Source: Paracoccus beibuensis (GTDB taxonomy: Bacteria > Pseudomonadota > Alphaproteobacteria > Rhodobacterales > Rhodobacteraceae). From it: a stretch of DNA of 64,000 bases. The DNA lies in assembly GCF_026162625.1 (NCBI RefSeq), contig NZ_JAOTBD010000012.1, forward strand, positions 29,229 to 93,228, read 5' to 3'. The notes beneath the pieces are model-generated. The model was not told the DNA's origin, did not search any database, and saw only the letters and a program-made list of their open reading frames with translations. Positions 46,220-55,084 of this stretch are shown piece by piece; the first letter of the stretch is position 1; each line of letters opens with the position of its first letter. Made by a program: the position numbers and the translations under genes.

Positions 46220-47938
46220 TCAGTCCCCGCCGCCCTTGCCACCTCCATTGCCGCCCCCACCGCCGTTCCCGTTGCCCCCGCCCTTCCCGTTCCCCCCGCC
46301 GTTCCCGTTGCCCCCGCCGTTCCCGTTGCCGCCGCCGTTCCCATTGCCACCACCATTACCGTTGCCACCGCCATTCCCGCTGCCGCCGCTGGTTCCTCTG
46401 CCGCTGTCGCTCCCTGCGCTGCCACTGCTCCCACCGCGGCTGCTGCCACCGCTGTTGGCACCGCTCCCGCTGCTGCCGGCATTCCATCCGTAGTCGCCAG
46501 CTTTGCCCTCACCGATGCGTCCATCAGATCTGCCGAGGCTGGTCCCGCCGGAACCTTGTGCGCGGCTTCCGACAGCCGCCGAACTGCGAGCCTTCGGAGT
46601 TCGCAGCCATTCGTCGTCCCCCCTGCCAGGAACGGCCGGTTCGGCTTTGGCAGCTACCTGCGGCGCCCTCGTGGCGCTTCTCCTCCCATCAGCCTCGGCT
46701 GAAGCTGGCACAGGTTCGCGCATCATGACCGGATTGGCCTTCTGGGGGGCTCCTCGCCCCCCTAGCCAGAGTTCCAGGTAACCCTCTTCGGGAGACGGGG
46801 TGAAACTGACGAAATCGCGTGCTGCAGTGTCGAGCAAGGCGGCCAAGTCCTCGGCTGCCGCCTGATCCTGCGGGTGGAAGTACCGGACATGAGTCTCGCC
46901 GATCGTGAACGGCGTCGAAGCCTCTTCTGGCGTCCAGCCTGTTTGTGCAAGATGGGCCATGGCCTGCTCTCGCAGTTCGGCGGGCAGGCGTTCCGGGGCA
47001 TAAACGGCCAACCGCATTTCCGCCGGTCCTGAAGTGGACAGCAGCTGTCGGGGGCTGGCGTCCCTTGCCGGCGTCTGGAGACGGATCATCTGGGACCTCG
47101 AGACGAAGATAGCCTGCCGACCTTGACTGAGCGCTGCGACCTCATGGGTGGTTGTCGACGCTGGTCGCTCCAGCGCGGCAGGTTGTGCAGAGACGTCTGG
47201 CAGGCGTGGCAGGGCGGTCGCAGCCGACAGGACAGGCAGTGCCAGCCCATGCGCCGATGGGGCAATCACCACATCGAGCGACGCGAACGTGGTCTTGTGC
47301 GCATCGGCAGCCGGTGCTGTGCCGGGACCTGCAGGCGAAACGGTTACCGTTGGCGCCATCATTTCGGGTGGATGGAGACCCGCAGCGTCGAAGGAGGGAC
47401 CAGAAGAGACAGATGGTCCGATCCGGCTGCTCAAACCCAGGCCGTTGAGGCGGGTTGCGGCAAGCCCGGCCAGAGAAGCGCCTGCCAGGCACCCGAGGAC
47501 CAGCCCGAACAGCATCGGATGCCGACGCAAGGCAAACCGGTCGAGACCCATTGTCCTTGCCCAGCCCGCAAGTATCCGGCGCGGATCCGCGGAACGCGGT
47601 ATGTCGCGTGCAACTTCGGGCTGCTTGCCCAAGAAAGTCGTCGCCAGCACCGGCTCATCCCGGTCCGGCAGGTTGACAAGCAAGTCGGTTGGCCCGGCCG
47701 GCCCACCGATCTGGGCGCCGCCGATCCGCCGATGCTCTTCCGCACGCTGCCGCAGGACCTCTTCGCGCTGGACGCGAGCGGCCGCCACGCGTCGCTTCCA
47801 TTCTTCAGGATCATAAGGCAGGGGGCTGGCAGCCCGATCATCACCAAGAGGTCGATGCTCCGATTCCCGCGCAAGCTGAACGATGACTGCACCATCCAAT
47901 TGGCGCCGTTCTGGCGCGCTCATTTCCATGGATACCAT
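46220..47938 (-). CDS. membrane protein with LytR_C-like domain and Gly/Asn repeat tail
   Basis: A 572-residue protein. An N-terminal Arg/Glu-rich cytoplasmic part (1-140) precedes one membrane segment (about 142-162, PMLFGLVLGCLAGASLAGLA). A periplasmic region follows, with a segment at about 305-393 (MRLAVYAPERLPAELREQA, THVRYFHPQDQAAAEDLAAL) that resembles the LytR_C/SPOR-like cell-envelope fold. The last ~100 residues are a Ser/Gly then GNGGGN hexapeptide repeat, ending GGGKGGGD. The function is unknown; an envelope or surface role is inference. It lies just beyond an IS remnant. The ribosome binding site is weak. Confidence 0.75.
   Translation of the reverse strand: MVSMEMSAPERRQLDGAVIVQLARESEHRPLGDDRAASPLPYDPEEWKRRVAAARVQREEVLRQRAEEHRRIGGAQIGGPAGPTDLLVNLPDRDEPVLATTFLGKQPEVARDIPRSADPRRILAGWARTMGLDRFALRRHPMLFGLVLGCLAGASLAGLAATRLNGLGLSSRIGPSVSSGPSFDAAGLHPPEMMAPTVTVSPAGPGTAPAADAHKTTFASLDVVIAPSAHGLALPVLSAATALPRLPDVSAQPAALERPASTTTHEVAALSQGRQAIFVSRSQMIRLQTPARDASPRQLLSTSGPAEMRLAVYAPERLPAELREQAMAHLAQTGWTPEEASTPFTIGETHVRYFHPQDQAAAEDLAALLDTAARDFVSFTPSPEEGYLELWLGGRGAPQKANPVMMREPVPASAEADGRRSATRAPQVAAKAEPAVPGRGDDEWLRTPKARSSAAVGSRAQGSGGTSLGRSDGRIGEGKAGDYGWNAGSSGSGANSGGSSRGGSSGSAGSDSGRGTSGGSGNGGGNGNGGGNGNGGGNGNGGGNGNGGGNGKGGGNGNGGGGGNGGGKGGGD
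46245..46385. repeat. 18-bp tandem repeat encoding GNGGGN
   Basis: About seven to eight degenerate copies of an 18-bp unit (plus-strand form like CCGTTCCCGTTGCCCCCG) encode the hexapeptide tail of the minus-strand gene. Copies in the centre are nearly identical and diverge outward, as expected from slippage-driven growth. Confidence 0.85.
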
Positions 47939-48349
47939 TTCCAGACCCGGTCCGCAAAGCCCCAGGGATTCGCCTACGATCAGGCAGGCAGGATTTGTCC
48001 TAGAGCGCCGATCCTGCGCCCGAGGCTGGGAAGGTGCAACAATCGCGGGTCATGAACAGACAGCAGAGGTCGGCATTGCGTTCCTTTCAGACGCCTTGAC
48101 GACACTGCCCCTGGCGGTATCCGCTGCACGTCTGCATTTACAGGCCTCGGGCGGATCGCAGGTCATGGCTGTCACGGCGTCGCCTCGACACGCCTTCGGC
48201 CAACGGTCAGCAGCGCCACCTGTGTTGCAACAATGGCATGATCATTGCGCGACAGAGCCTGTCGGGCCCGGATGACGAGCAGACTGACAAGCCGCTGCCC
48301 CGCTCATCGAGCGGAGCAGCGGCCAGGCCGGAACAAGACGCCCGTGCTG
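47939..48349. other. 411-bp gap without a recognisable gene
   Basis: It holds the promoter region of the Gly/Asn-repeat gene and the 3' end zone of the sugar dehydrogenase gene. I see no conserved domain, tRNA or clear terminator in it. Confidence 0.4.
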
Positions 48350-49870
48350 TCAGTTCGCTGGCTGGGGTTCTGCGCCCGAACCCGGTGCAGTTTCCACCGT
48401 CGGTGCCTCGCCCTGCGGCTCGAATGGCGCGGGCAGGTCGGTCGCAGACGTCGTTGCGTTGCCTGGCACCTCGACCCGGTCGCTACCGACAGGACCGTCC
48501 GTGACCGCGCCATCCGCAGCTGCGACGCGCCAGACGGTGTTGCCGGCATCGTCGGCGACAAGCAAGGCGCCCGTCCCGTCGATGCCCACGCCGACGGGGC
48601 GCCCGTGAGCCTGATCGCCGTCGATGAAACCGGTGACCACGTCCTGCGCCATGCCGGATGGTCGCCCGTCACTGAACGGCACGTAAGAGACCTTGTAGCC
48701 ATTGAACGCATCGCGGTTCCAGCTGCCATGCTGCCCGACGAACGCGCCGTTGGCATATGGCTCGGGCATCGCCGAGCCGTTGCTGAAGGCGAGGCCGAGG
48801 GCCGCGACGTGGCTGGACAGGGCATAGTCGGGCGCGACGGCAGCGGCGACAAGGTCGGGCCGGGCGGGGCGCACACGTTCGTCCACATGATCACCGAAAT
48901 AGCTGTAGGGCCATCCGTAGAACGCCCCTTCCTGAACCGAAGTCATGTAGTCCGGGACCAGGTTCGGGCCAAGCTCGTCCCGTTCGTTGATGACCGCCCA
49001 GAGCTCGCCCGTTTCCGGGTGGAACGTCACTCCGTTCGGGTTGCGCAACCCCGAAGCGTATATCCTGGCCGCTCCGTTGGCGCGGTCGATCTGCCAGATG
49101 GCCGCGCGGCCCTTCTCGGCTTCCATCCCGTTCTCGGCAGCATTGGAGTTGGAGCCGACCGAGGCATAGAGCATCGTGCCGTCAGGGCTGAGAGCCAGGT
49201 CCTTGGTCCAGTGATGGTTCAGCGGCCCGCCGGGCAAGGGCGACAGCATCGTGGGCTCGGCCGTGATGGCAGTCTCGCCCAAGGCATAGGGATAGGAGAC
49301 CACCGCATCGGCCTCGGCCACATAGAGCGTATCGTCGATCCAGGCGACGCCGAAGGGGGAATGCAGCCCGGTCAGCAGATCGTGGCGCTCATCAACGACG
49401 CCATCGCGATCCGTGTCGCGCAGAAGGGTGATCAGGTTGCTCTCGGGCTGCGGTCCGCCGCCGCCTGCCGCCAGCGACATGATCCAGCCGCGGATGAAGT
49501 CCTTGGGACGGTACTTCGGCTTTCCTTCGGGGGCGCGCGACTGCACGACCAGCACGTCGCCGTTGGGCAGCGTGTGGACGGTGCGCGGGTGGGCCAGATC
49601 GGTGGCATAGGCGGTGACCCTCAGTCCTTCGGGGACGGTCGGCGTCTGACCTTCTTCCCAACCGACGACCTCGGCCACCTTCACGCTGGGGAGCAGATTC
49701 ACGAAATTCGGTTCGGGCAGGACCGGGTCGGGGCCGATCTGGCTTGTCACGTCGAAGTCGTCTGCAGCGTTCTGCTGGGCGTGGCCGCTCGGCGCCGCAA
49801 GCCCCAGCGCCAATGCGGCGCTGCCGCCCAAAAGCACGAGCCGCTGCAAGGAAGGGTTGGAAATCATCAT
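48350..49870 (-). CDS. exported PQQ-dependent sugar dehydrogenase-like beta-propeller protein
   Basis: A 506-residue protein with a signal peptide (about 1-31, ALALGLAAPSGHAQQ). It has the six-bladed propeller of the soluble aldose/sorbosone dehydrogenase family: LAHPRTVHTLPNGDVLVVQS, GLHSPFGVAWIDDTLYVAEA, NHHWTKDLALSPDG, YASGLRNPNGVTFHPETG, YGWPYSYFG, HGSWNRDAFNGYKV. Members oxidise sugars in the periplasm with PQQ, though many relatives are untested. The C-terminal ~40 residues are Pro/Glu-rich. It is 16 bp downstream of a DUF2231-type membrane gene, a frequent partner, so they probably form an operon. Confidence 0.9.
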   Translation of the reverse strand: MMISNPSLQRLVLLGGSAALALGLAAPSGHAQQNAADDFDVTSQIGPDPVLPEPNFVNLLPSVKVAEVVGWEEGQTPTVPEGLRVTAYATDLAHPRTVHTLPNGDVLVVQSRAPEGKPKYRPKDFIRGWIMSLAAGGGGPQPESNLITLLRDTDRDGVVDERHDLLTGLHSPFGVAWIDDTLYVAEADAVVSYPYALGETAITAEPTMLSPLPGGPLNHHWTKDLALSPDGTMLYASVGSNSNAAENGMEAEKGRAAIWQIDRANGAARIYASGLRNPNGVTFHPETGELWAVINERDELGPNLVPDYMTSVQEGAFYGWPYSYFGDHVDERVRPARPDLVAAAVAPDYALSSHVAALGLAFSNGSAMPEPYANGAFVGQHGSWNRDAFNGYKVSYVPFSDGRPSGMAQDVVTGFIDGDQAHGRPVGVGIDGTGALLVADDAGNTVWRVAAADGAVTDGPVGSDRVEVPGNATTSATDLPAPFEPQGEAPTVETAPGSGAEPQPAN

Positions 49871-49886
49871 CTGCGGGTCGTCCTTC

Positions 49887-50309
49887 TTATGTGCGGTGAC
49901 GGTTCATCGTCCGGCGACCCAACGCAGCGGCGACAAGCATCAGCACGCAGGTCACGGCCGACAGTCCGATCCCCCATGGGACGACGGCGGTCCAGCCGTC
50001 ACCTGCATGAACCAGGCTGTTGATCACCGCGAGGACGAGCACCAGGACTTGAAGGATGACGACGCCCCAGCCGACGCGAGGCCGCCCGGTCGCAACGCCG
50101 ATCAGCCAGAGCAGAACGGCAACCCCGCCCGAGATCAGACCGAAGAACAGCAACCACGACGAGAAATCCTGCCACATCAGCACCACTGTCCGCATGTAGA
50201 GGACGTCCGTCAGCAGCGTGAGGGTGAAGAATGCTGCGGAAAAATGGTTCAATGTCGACAGACCGGGAACCGTTGCATCCGCGCCGTCGTGGAAGGTCGT
50301 AGCCGCCAT
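49887..50309 (-). CDS. DUF2231-type membrane protein
   Basis: A 140-residue protein with four predicted membrane segments (about 20-38, 48-70, 77-97, 108-130). The opening GLSTLNHFSAAFFTLTLLTD and RVGWGVVILQVLVLVLAV fit DUF2231 proteins, which are often encoded beside PQQ sugar dehydrogenases or cytochromes. The role is unknown; electron transfer to quinone has been suggested for neighbours of this type, and here it is inference. The start at 50309 has GGAAAG ahead. Confidence 0.85.
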   Translation of the reverse strand: MAATTFHDGADATVPGLSTLNHFSAAFFTLTLLTDVLYMRTVVLMWQDFSSWLLFFGLISGGVAVLLWLIGVATGRPRVGWGVVILQVLVLVLAVINSLVHAGDGWTAVVPWGIGLSAVTCVLMLVAAALGRRTMNRHRT

Positions 50310-50434
50310 GGTTCTGCTTTCCCGCGTTGACTGTCGAAGCCGAACGTTGCTCCGCGCGAATTCGTTCCGGACCGTCCTGCCGCGGCCGCTGCCGTTCGGC
50401 ATGAACCGCAGCAGGCGACGCTGGATGAGGCGTG

Positions 50435-51238
50435 CTACCTGGCCGGCCTGGCGGCCAGGGTTTCGGTATCGGGGCCGGATGCCTTTGGAATGATGCGATA
50501 GAAGGGGAAGATGGCAAAGCCGACCGGACCGATACATACGGCAACGACCAGGACCCGACCGTAGACCTGGTTCGAAAGCCACCAGAATGCCTCGCCCGCG
50601 CCACCGGCGGATTGCGGATCGCCCGCCAGACCGCGAACAGGAAGAGCAGCCCGATCACCCCGATGACGAGGCCATGCGCGATCAAACCCGCCTTCAGGAT
50701 TGGCTTCCAGCGCGTGGTGAATTGGCTTGCCCGAAGATGCTCGCTATACTCTTTCTTCCCGCCTTCGCCCGTAGTACGCGCCCGTCGCCAGGATCAGGAT
50801 CGCGCCGACCCCGATGATCCAGCGCCCTTTCGGCCACTGCATCACCGCGCCGACATGGCGTGGGATGCTGGACCCCTTGCCCGAGCCGCCGCTGCCAAAC
50901 AGCAGCGAAAGGCAAGGATACCGATCCCCAGGTGAACGCCGCCCGTGTGCAGCATTCCGATGCGGGCGACGATGCCCTTCCCGTCGCTGCCTTGATCTTC
51001 CAGGTCATACGCGGCATCCGGAACGCATAGGCAAACATGCCGATCAGGATGAGGAACAGGGCCATGCCGCCACCCCAGCTGTTCTAAGCCAGCCCAAGGC
51101 GGACGAAGTGTCCTGCGCCTGGCCGCCCTGCAAGATCGAGTAGAGCGAGATCCCCGCAACGGCCAGCTACACCACACCGCGGCCCGAGGGACCCTGCCCT
51201 CATCAGCGAGATCGCCCAGTTCATCTTCTTTCGGCCAT
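50435..51238 (-). pseudogene. DUF1206 membrane protein, multiply frameshifted
   Basis: Joining frames on the minus strand rebuilds a DUF1206 protein with its three paired-helix repeats: MNWAISLMRAG, ISLYSILQGGQAQDTSSALG, MALFLILIGMFAYAF; then YDLEDQGSDGKGIVARIGML, HTGGVHLGIGILAF, VMQWPKGRWIIGVGAILIL; then IAHGLVIGVIGLLFLFAVWR and EAFWWLSNQVYGRVLVVAV to a TAG at 50435. At least four frame changes separate these pieces. The full length of about 265 residues would suit the family, so decay by small indels is recent. Confidence 0.75.
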
Positions 51239-51679
51239 GTTCTCGTCTTTTCGGACCAGTGGAACGTGCGTCCCCTATCGAGGCCTCGTCAAGTGATGCC
51301 ATCCGACGAACGCGGGTCCCGCAGCAGGAGCAGTGGATTGCCGGACCTTGAAACGACCAGAATGACCTGCGCAGGCGTTCGACGAGATGGCGCAAGATCG
51401 TGAAAAGTTCAGGACGGCCCATCGATTGCGCGAGGAGTCGGCGACAGCTGCGATGCCGTGCAGCACGCACAGTCCCCTGCCCTCGTGTGTCCTTCCGGCG
51501 CAGCTTTATACGCGGCGGGCGTCGTGGCGGACGACCTCCAGTCGCAAGGATTCATCGCTTAGGCTGAAACCTCTCGTGGCAGTTCGCCTGGATGATCAAG
51601 CGCCGATGCCGGCCGGAACTGACAAACGCCCAATTTCAAGCAATCAGCAAAGGTTGATGATGCCGGAATCGTGCCACCG
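51239..51679. other. 441-bp stretch without a recognisable gene
   Basis: It lies between two pseudogenes that share one orientation. Open frames on both strands show no known motif. It is probably further decayed coding sequence. Confidence 0.35.
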
Positions 51680-52478
51680 TCAGTTTCTGGTCAACGTGCA
51701 ATCGGCATACAGCTCGATAAATGCAGGGCGAAGTACGCTTGTATGGACATTCTGCGGGACAAGGTCCGACAAAGTTGAGAACGCACGACCATCGAAACTC
51801 GCGGCCCTTGCGGGGTCTCCGGCTCCGAGGATGATCAGCAAGAACTGCAACCCGAACACTGAAACTCCGAAAGAGATCAGGCATATGGCAGCCACATCGG
51901 CGTGCCGAAACTGCTGGAGACACGCCCGTCGTAGATGTAGGCGTCATGCGACATCAGCACGCCGCGCCACGTCAGGGCCGCACAAGAAGCCACACCGTCC
52001 AGGCCCACATTGACACTTGGAACACGCCGCACGCGCGGGGCATCCAGTCCCCACTTGGAGGCATTGGTGCGGATCAGCCGCATTGCCCTTTGCGCATCCG
52101 CTATTGGTGCATTGGTGGCCTGCCCGTCGCCGAGGAGCCGGTAAAGCAGTCTGAACACCGTGTCCCGGCCTCATCCAGAGCCGGTGCGACCTCATCGGCC
52201 TCTTTGCGCAAACGACACGCGCGCAAGCCACTTGGGGTCACCAGCATCGCGGAACAATTCGGGTTCTCGGGCAGGTAGACCATGAGATCGGGCGTCGTGA
52301 TGTTGAACGCGGCGCAGTCCTTCAGGGTCTTCCGACCGCTCAAGGATCTCTTGCGGCCCTGCGAACGTGGCGTATAGGGCGAGACATCGATCTGCATTCG
52401 ATCAGAAAGCGGTTCCGCATGCGCGGCAGAGACCCCGATCCACATGCCGAACGTCAATGTAGCAGGCTCGAACTGCAT
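51680..52478 (-). pseudogene. exported alpha/beta hydrolase (BD-FAE/acetyl-esterase type), frameshifted
   Basis: From 52478 the frame opens with a likely signal (MQFEPATLTFGMWIGVSAAH ending AEP). It continues DLMVYLPENPNCSAMLVTP and EADEVAPALDEAG, shifts to FRLLYRLLGDGQATNAPIAD, AQRAMRLIRTNASKWGLDA, then loses the expected GxSAGG nucleophile elbow where the frame breaks, resuming LMSHDAYIYDG. A third frame gives SFGVSVFG, GAGDPARAASFDGRAFST. The DAQRAxRLxRxNAxxWGxD block is typical of BD-FAE esterases. Confidence 0.65.
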
Positions 52479-52532
52479 ATATCTCGACCTCTCATGGTGA
52501 CCCGGGATTGACGGACCCTTACGGTCACAGCT

Positions 52533-52940
52533 TCACGACTGCAGTTGCGGGCGTCCCAGCCATGCAGGTTGCTTCCGGGGCAAATTGACGAAGATCCGCT
52601 GGACGGTCGGCGTTGCTGCGACCGCGAGACAGAAGCTGGAAAGGTGGGTCCGCGCCATCGATCGCGCTGCTCCTGGACAGGGCAAGACAATGTCGATAAG
52701 GTCGTAGGCTTTCCCCACCATCGATACGAATCTCGTCGGGCGCGCACGAGGATACGCTCCAGATTGCCCATCATGCTCCGGGAGATCGTGGCACAGTGGG
52801 CTTTGATCCCGCCGCCGCCGAGCGACGTCAGGTCGGACTGCCGGGTCAGTGTCGTGCGCCCGAGACAATCATGATCGACGCGATCTGTCTCAAGGCATCC
52901 CGCACGCTTCGAGCCCGCGTGTCAAAAGAAGAGGCGCGGT
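52533..52940 (-). pseudogene. possible IclR-family regulator relic
   Basis: Two minus-strand frames give pieces resembling an IclR regulator: LTSLGGGGIKA, CATISRSMMGNLERILVRAR, DSYRW (the winged-helix start), then in the next frame VGKAYDLIDIVLP and THLSSFCLAVA, the pattern leading into the effector domain. The assignment is weak and based on pattern order. The rest of 52480-53186 shows nothing recognisable. Confidence 0.33.
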
Positions 52941-53186
52941 CGCCGATCGGTGGAACAAAAGGTGGCATGAACACTTAGCTGCCCGGCTGCACCGATGTCC
53001 GCTTCACACTTTTGACCCGCGGCCGCACAGGTTGGCTTACATATCGCTCCTCCGATCGCAGGGAAGGCGGTGGATCTGATCGTGCGGGAGGGTCTGTCAA
53101 GCCACCTGTCCCTCTGATGGCTGTCACGGCGTCGTGGAAACTTCGCTCGACGACATGATGATTTCCGGTTTTCCGGAAGAAGGAAA

Positions 53187-53575
53187 GTGTGCCGCACAAT
53201 CGTTCTTGGCCATCCCTGCCGTCTCGCCATTCTCCGGCTGCTGATGCGATTCGCCCCGCGCGGGGTGCGTCTGACCGAGATCGCGCAGGCGCTGGCGATG
53301 AAGCCCAACACTCTGTCCCACCACCTGTCGGACCAGACCGACTGCGGACTGGCGCAGGTGCGGCGCGACGGACGTTCGCTGCATTATCCAGTCGACCTGG
53401 GGCGGACCGAGGCGCTGCTTCGCTATCTGGCGCTGGATCTGGGACGGGAGTGGCCCAACCTGGTGGCGCCGCTCGGAACGGAGAGACCCACGTTGTCCTC
53501 TTCATCTGCTCGGAAGATACGCCCGGACGATCTTCGCCAATGCGCTGCTGCACGATTTGGGCGGAACGGCATGCA
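53187..53575 (+). pseudogene. ArsR-ArsC fusion relic (arsenic operon)
   Basis: The plus-strand frame from 53187 reads GHPCRLAILRLLMRFAPRGV, LTEIAQALAMKPNTLSHHL, then QVRRDGRSLHYPVDLGR and LRYLALDLGRE, a clear ArsR winged helix. Its N-terminus lies in a different frame (VETSLDDMMISGF just upstream). After 53486 a frame shift leads to VVLFICSEDTPGRS then IFANALLHDLGG, the phosphatase-loop region of a low-molecular-weight ArsC, with the CxxGNxARS active site garbled. Fusions of these two domains occur in alphaproteobacteria. The sequence then jumps into GAPDH. Confidence 0.75.
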
Positions 53576-53666
53576 GGTAAAGATCTATGCCTCGTACGAC
53601 AACGAAAGGGGCTATGCCTGCCGGCTGATGGACGTCATCCGGTTGGTCGAGGGGCGCATGGCATGA
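53574..53666 (+). pseudogene. C-terminal end of glyceraldehyde-3-phosphate dehydrogenase (ArsJ-associated type)
   Basis: The final 30 codons read VKIYASYDNERGYACRLMDV, IRLVEGRMA, then TGA. This matches the GAPDH C-terminus (VKV-x-x-WYDNEWGY-x-x-R), with W replaced by S and R at two positions that are normally invariant. Placed between ArsR/ArsC and ArsJ, it is the remnant of the GAPDH that makes 1-arseno-3-phosphoglycerate for export. Confidence 0.7.
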
Positions 53667-53708
53667 ACCCTATCCGCGCCTATGCGGCGGTGACGGCCGT
53701 TCACTGCC
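53663..53708 (+). pseudogene. N-terminal end of ArsJ (organoarsenical efflux permease)
   Basis: ATG at 53663 overlaps the GAPDH stop (ATGA). It encodes MNPIRAYAAVTAVHC, which fits the start of ArsJ, then runs into unrelated sequence after about 15 codons. A real ArsJ has about 400 residues. Confidence 0.6.
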
Positions 53709-54126
53709 TTGAGCGCAGAAGCTGCTTTGATGCTGCAGGGTCGCTTATGGGATCAGCCTGACCCGCGCTTCCATCGCTTTGCATCAGCTTGCGCAGCTTC
53801 ATTTTCCCGATGCCAGCGCGACGCTATGGAATTTGCGCTGGTACATGGCCTTCCCCCGCTTGAGGCAGCCTCTAGCGCCGGGAAAGCTTGTTCACCTGGT
53901 TCTCGCTTCTCAAAAGATAATCCGAAGGTTGTATTCAGCCCTCGATCGAAATCTGAGACTCTAGCACTTCGCGGCGAGTGGCGGAGGCGGCTTTGAACGT
54001 CGATCAGCTCTTGCGTCTGCATCAGCTTGGGCTGCCGCGAGATCTTTGGTCCACCTCATGATGCAACGAGCATCACCGAACAACGCCCTGCGCCCCACCG
54101 GACGACCATCCGCCTTACGTGGGCCA
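53709..54126. other. 418-bp stretch without a recognisable gene
   Basis: It follows the truncated arsJ start and ends at the isoaspartyl peptidase stop. It is visibly less GC-rich than its surroundings around 53880-53960. Short open frames show no known domain. Confidence 0.35.
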
Positions 54127-55062
54127 TCAGTCAGAGAATATTGCAGTTCTGATCTCGCCGCTTTTGTCGCACCAGGCGCGATACATGCCGGGGCTGTTGA
54201 ACGGCAGCGTGACCGTGCCGGTTCGGTCGACAGCCACCAGCCCGCCCGATCCGCCGCGCGCGCCCAATTCGGCGACGACATCGCCGGCCGCGCGCGTCAG
54301 GTCCTGACCGGCCCATCTCATGCGGGCGTCGATCTCGTGACCGACTGCCCACCGAATGAAGAACTCGCCGTGGCCGGTGGCGGACATGGCCAGCGTCTCA
54401 TCGTCGGCCCAGGTGCCTGCACCGATGACAGGGCTGTCACCCACACGTCCGGGCAGCTTGGCCGTCATGCCGCCGGTAGAGGTGGCGGCAGCGAGATGGC
54501 CGCGCATGTCGCAGGCCACAGCCCCTACGGTGCCATGCTTGCGGGCCGGATCTCCGTCGTCAGGCAGGTTCAGGCGACGCCGCTCCAGCTCGGCCTCAAG
54601 CGCCTCGCGGCGGGCGTCGGTGCCGAACCACTCGGGGGTCATCATCTCCAGTCCTGCAGAGGCGCAGAACTTTGCGGCACCCTCTCCGGTCAACAGGACA
54701 TGCTCGCTCTGCTCCATCACGGCACGGGCGGCGAGGATGGGATGGCGGGGGCCGCAGATGCCCGCGACTGCTCCGCAGGCGCGTGTCGTCCCGTTCATCA
54801 CCGCCGCATCCATTTCGTGCGTGCCGTCCGAGGTAAAAACCGCCCCGCGACCGGCGTTGAAGAGGGAATCATCCTCCAGCGCCATCACGGATGCCGTTAC
54901 CGCGTCAAGCGCAGACGCGCCATCGCGCAGGAGAACCAGCCCCGCCTCGAGGCAGCTGCGAAGCGCGGCATGCAACGCAGCTTCCTTTTCGGGGGTAATC
55001 TTGCTGGGGAGGATCGTGCCTGCACCGCCGTGCAGAGCGATGGCTGGGATGAAGGTCGTCAA
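54127..55062 (-). CDS. isoaspartyl peptidase/L-asparaginase (Ntn hydrolase)
   Basis: A 311-residue enzyme that self-cleaves before Thr178 in KHGTVGAVACD, giving alpha and beta subunits, and removes N-terminal isoaspartyl residues from peptides or hydrolyses asparagine. Further blocks are IALHGGAGT (8-16), FNAGRGAVFTSDGTHEMDA (68-86) and GDSPVIGAGTWADD. No ATG suits the N-terminus; I chose TTG at 55062, with AAGAGG 6 nt ahead. A second TTG at 55098 would overlap the preceding gene. It is the last gene of the peptide locus. Confidence 0.92.
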   Translation of the reverse strand: MTTFIPAIALHGGAGTILPSKITPEKEAALHAALRSCLEAGLVLLRDGASALDAVTASVMALEDDSLFNAGRGAVFTSDGTHEMDAAVMNGTTRACGAVAGICGPRHPILAARAVMEQSEHVLLTGEGAAKFCASAGLEMMTPEWFGTDARREALEAELERRRLNLPDDGDPARKHGTVGAVACDMRGHLAAATSTGGMTAKLPGRVGDSPVIGAGTWADDETLAMSATGHGEFFIRWAVGHEIDARMRWAGQDLTRAAGDVVAELGARGGSGGLVAVDRTGTVTLPFNSPGMYRAWCDKSGEIRTAIFSD

Positions 55063-55084
55063 GGTCGGCCTCTTATGGGTAAGG

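Noticed and set aside
46220..46420. A short-unit repeat that could suggest a CRISPR array.
   Set aside because: Units are 18 bp, contiguous, with no spacers, and encode a regular hexapeptide.
48245..50023. A 592-codon open frame on the plus strand.
   Set aside because: It is antisense to the PQQ-type sugar dehydrogenase, which has a signal peptide and propeller motifs.
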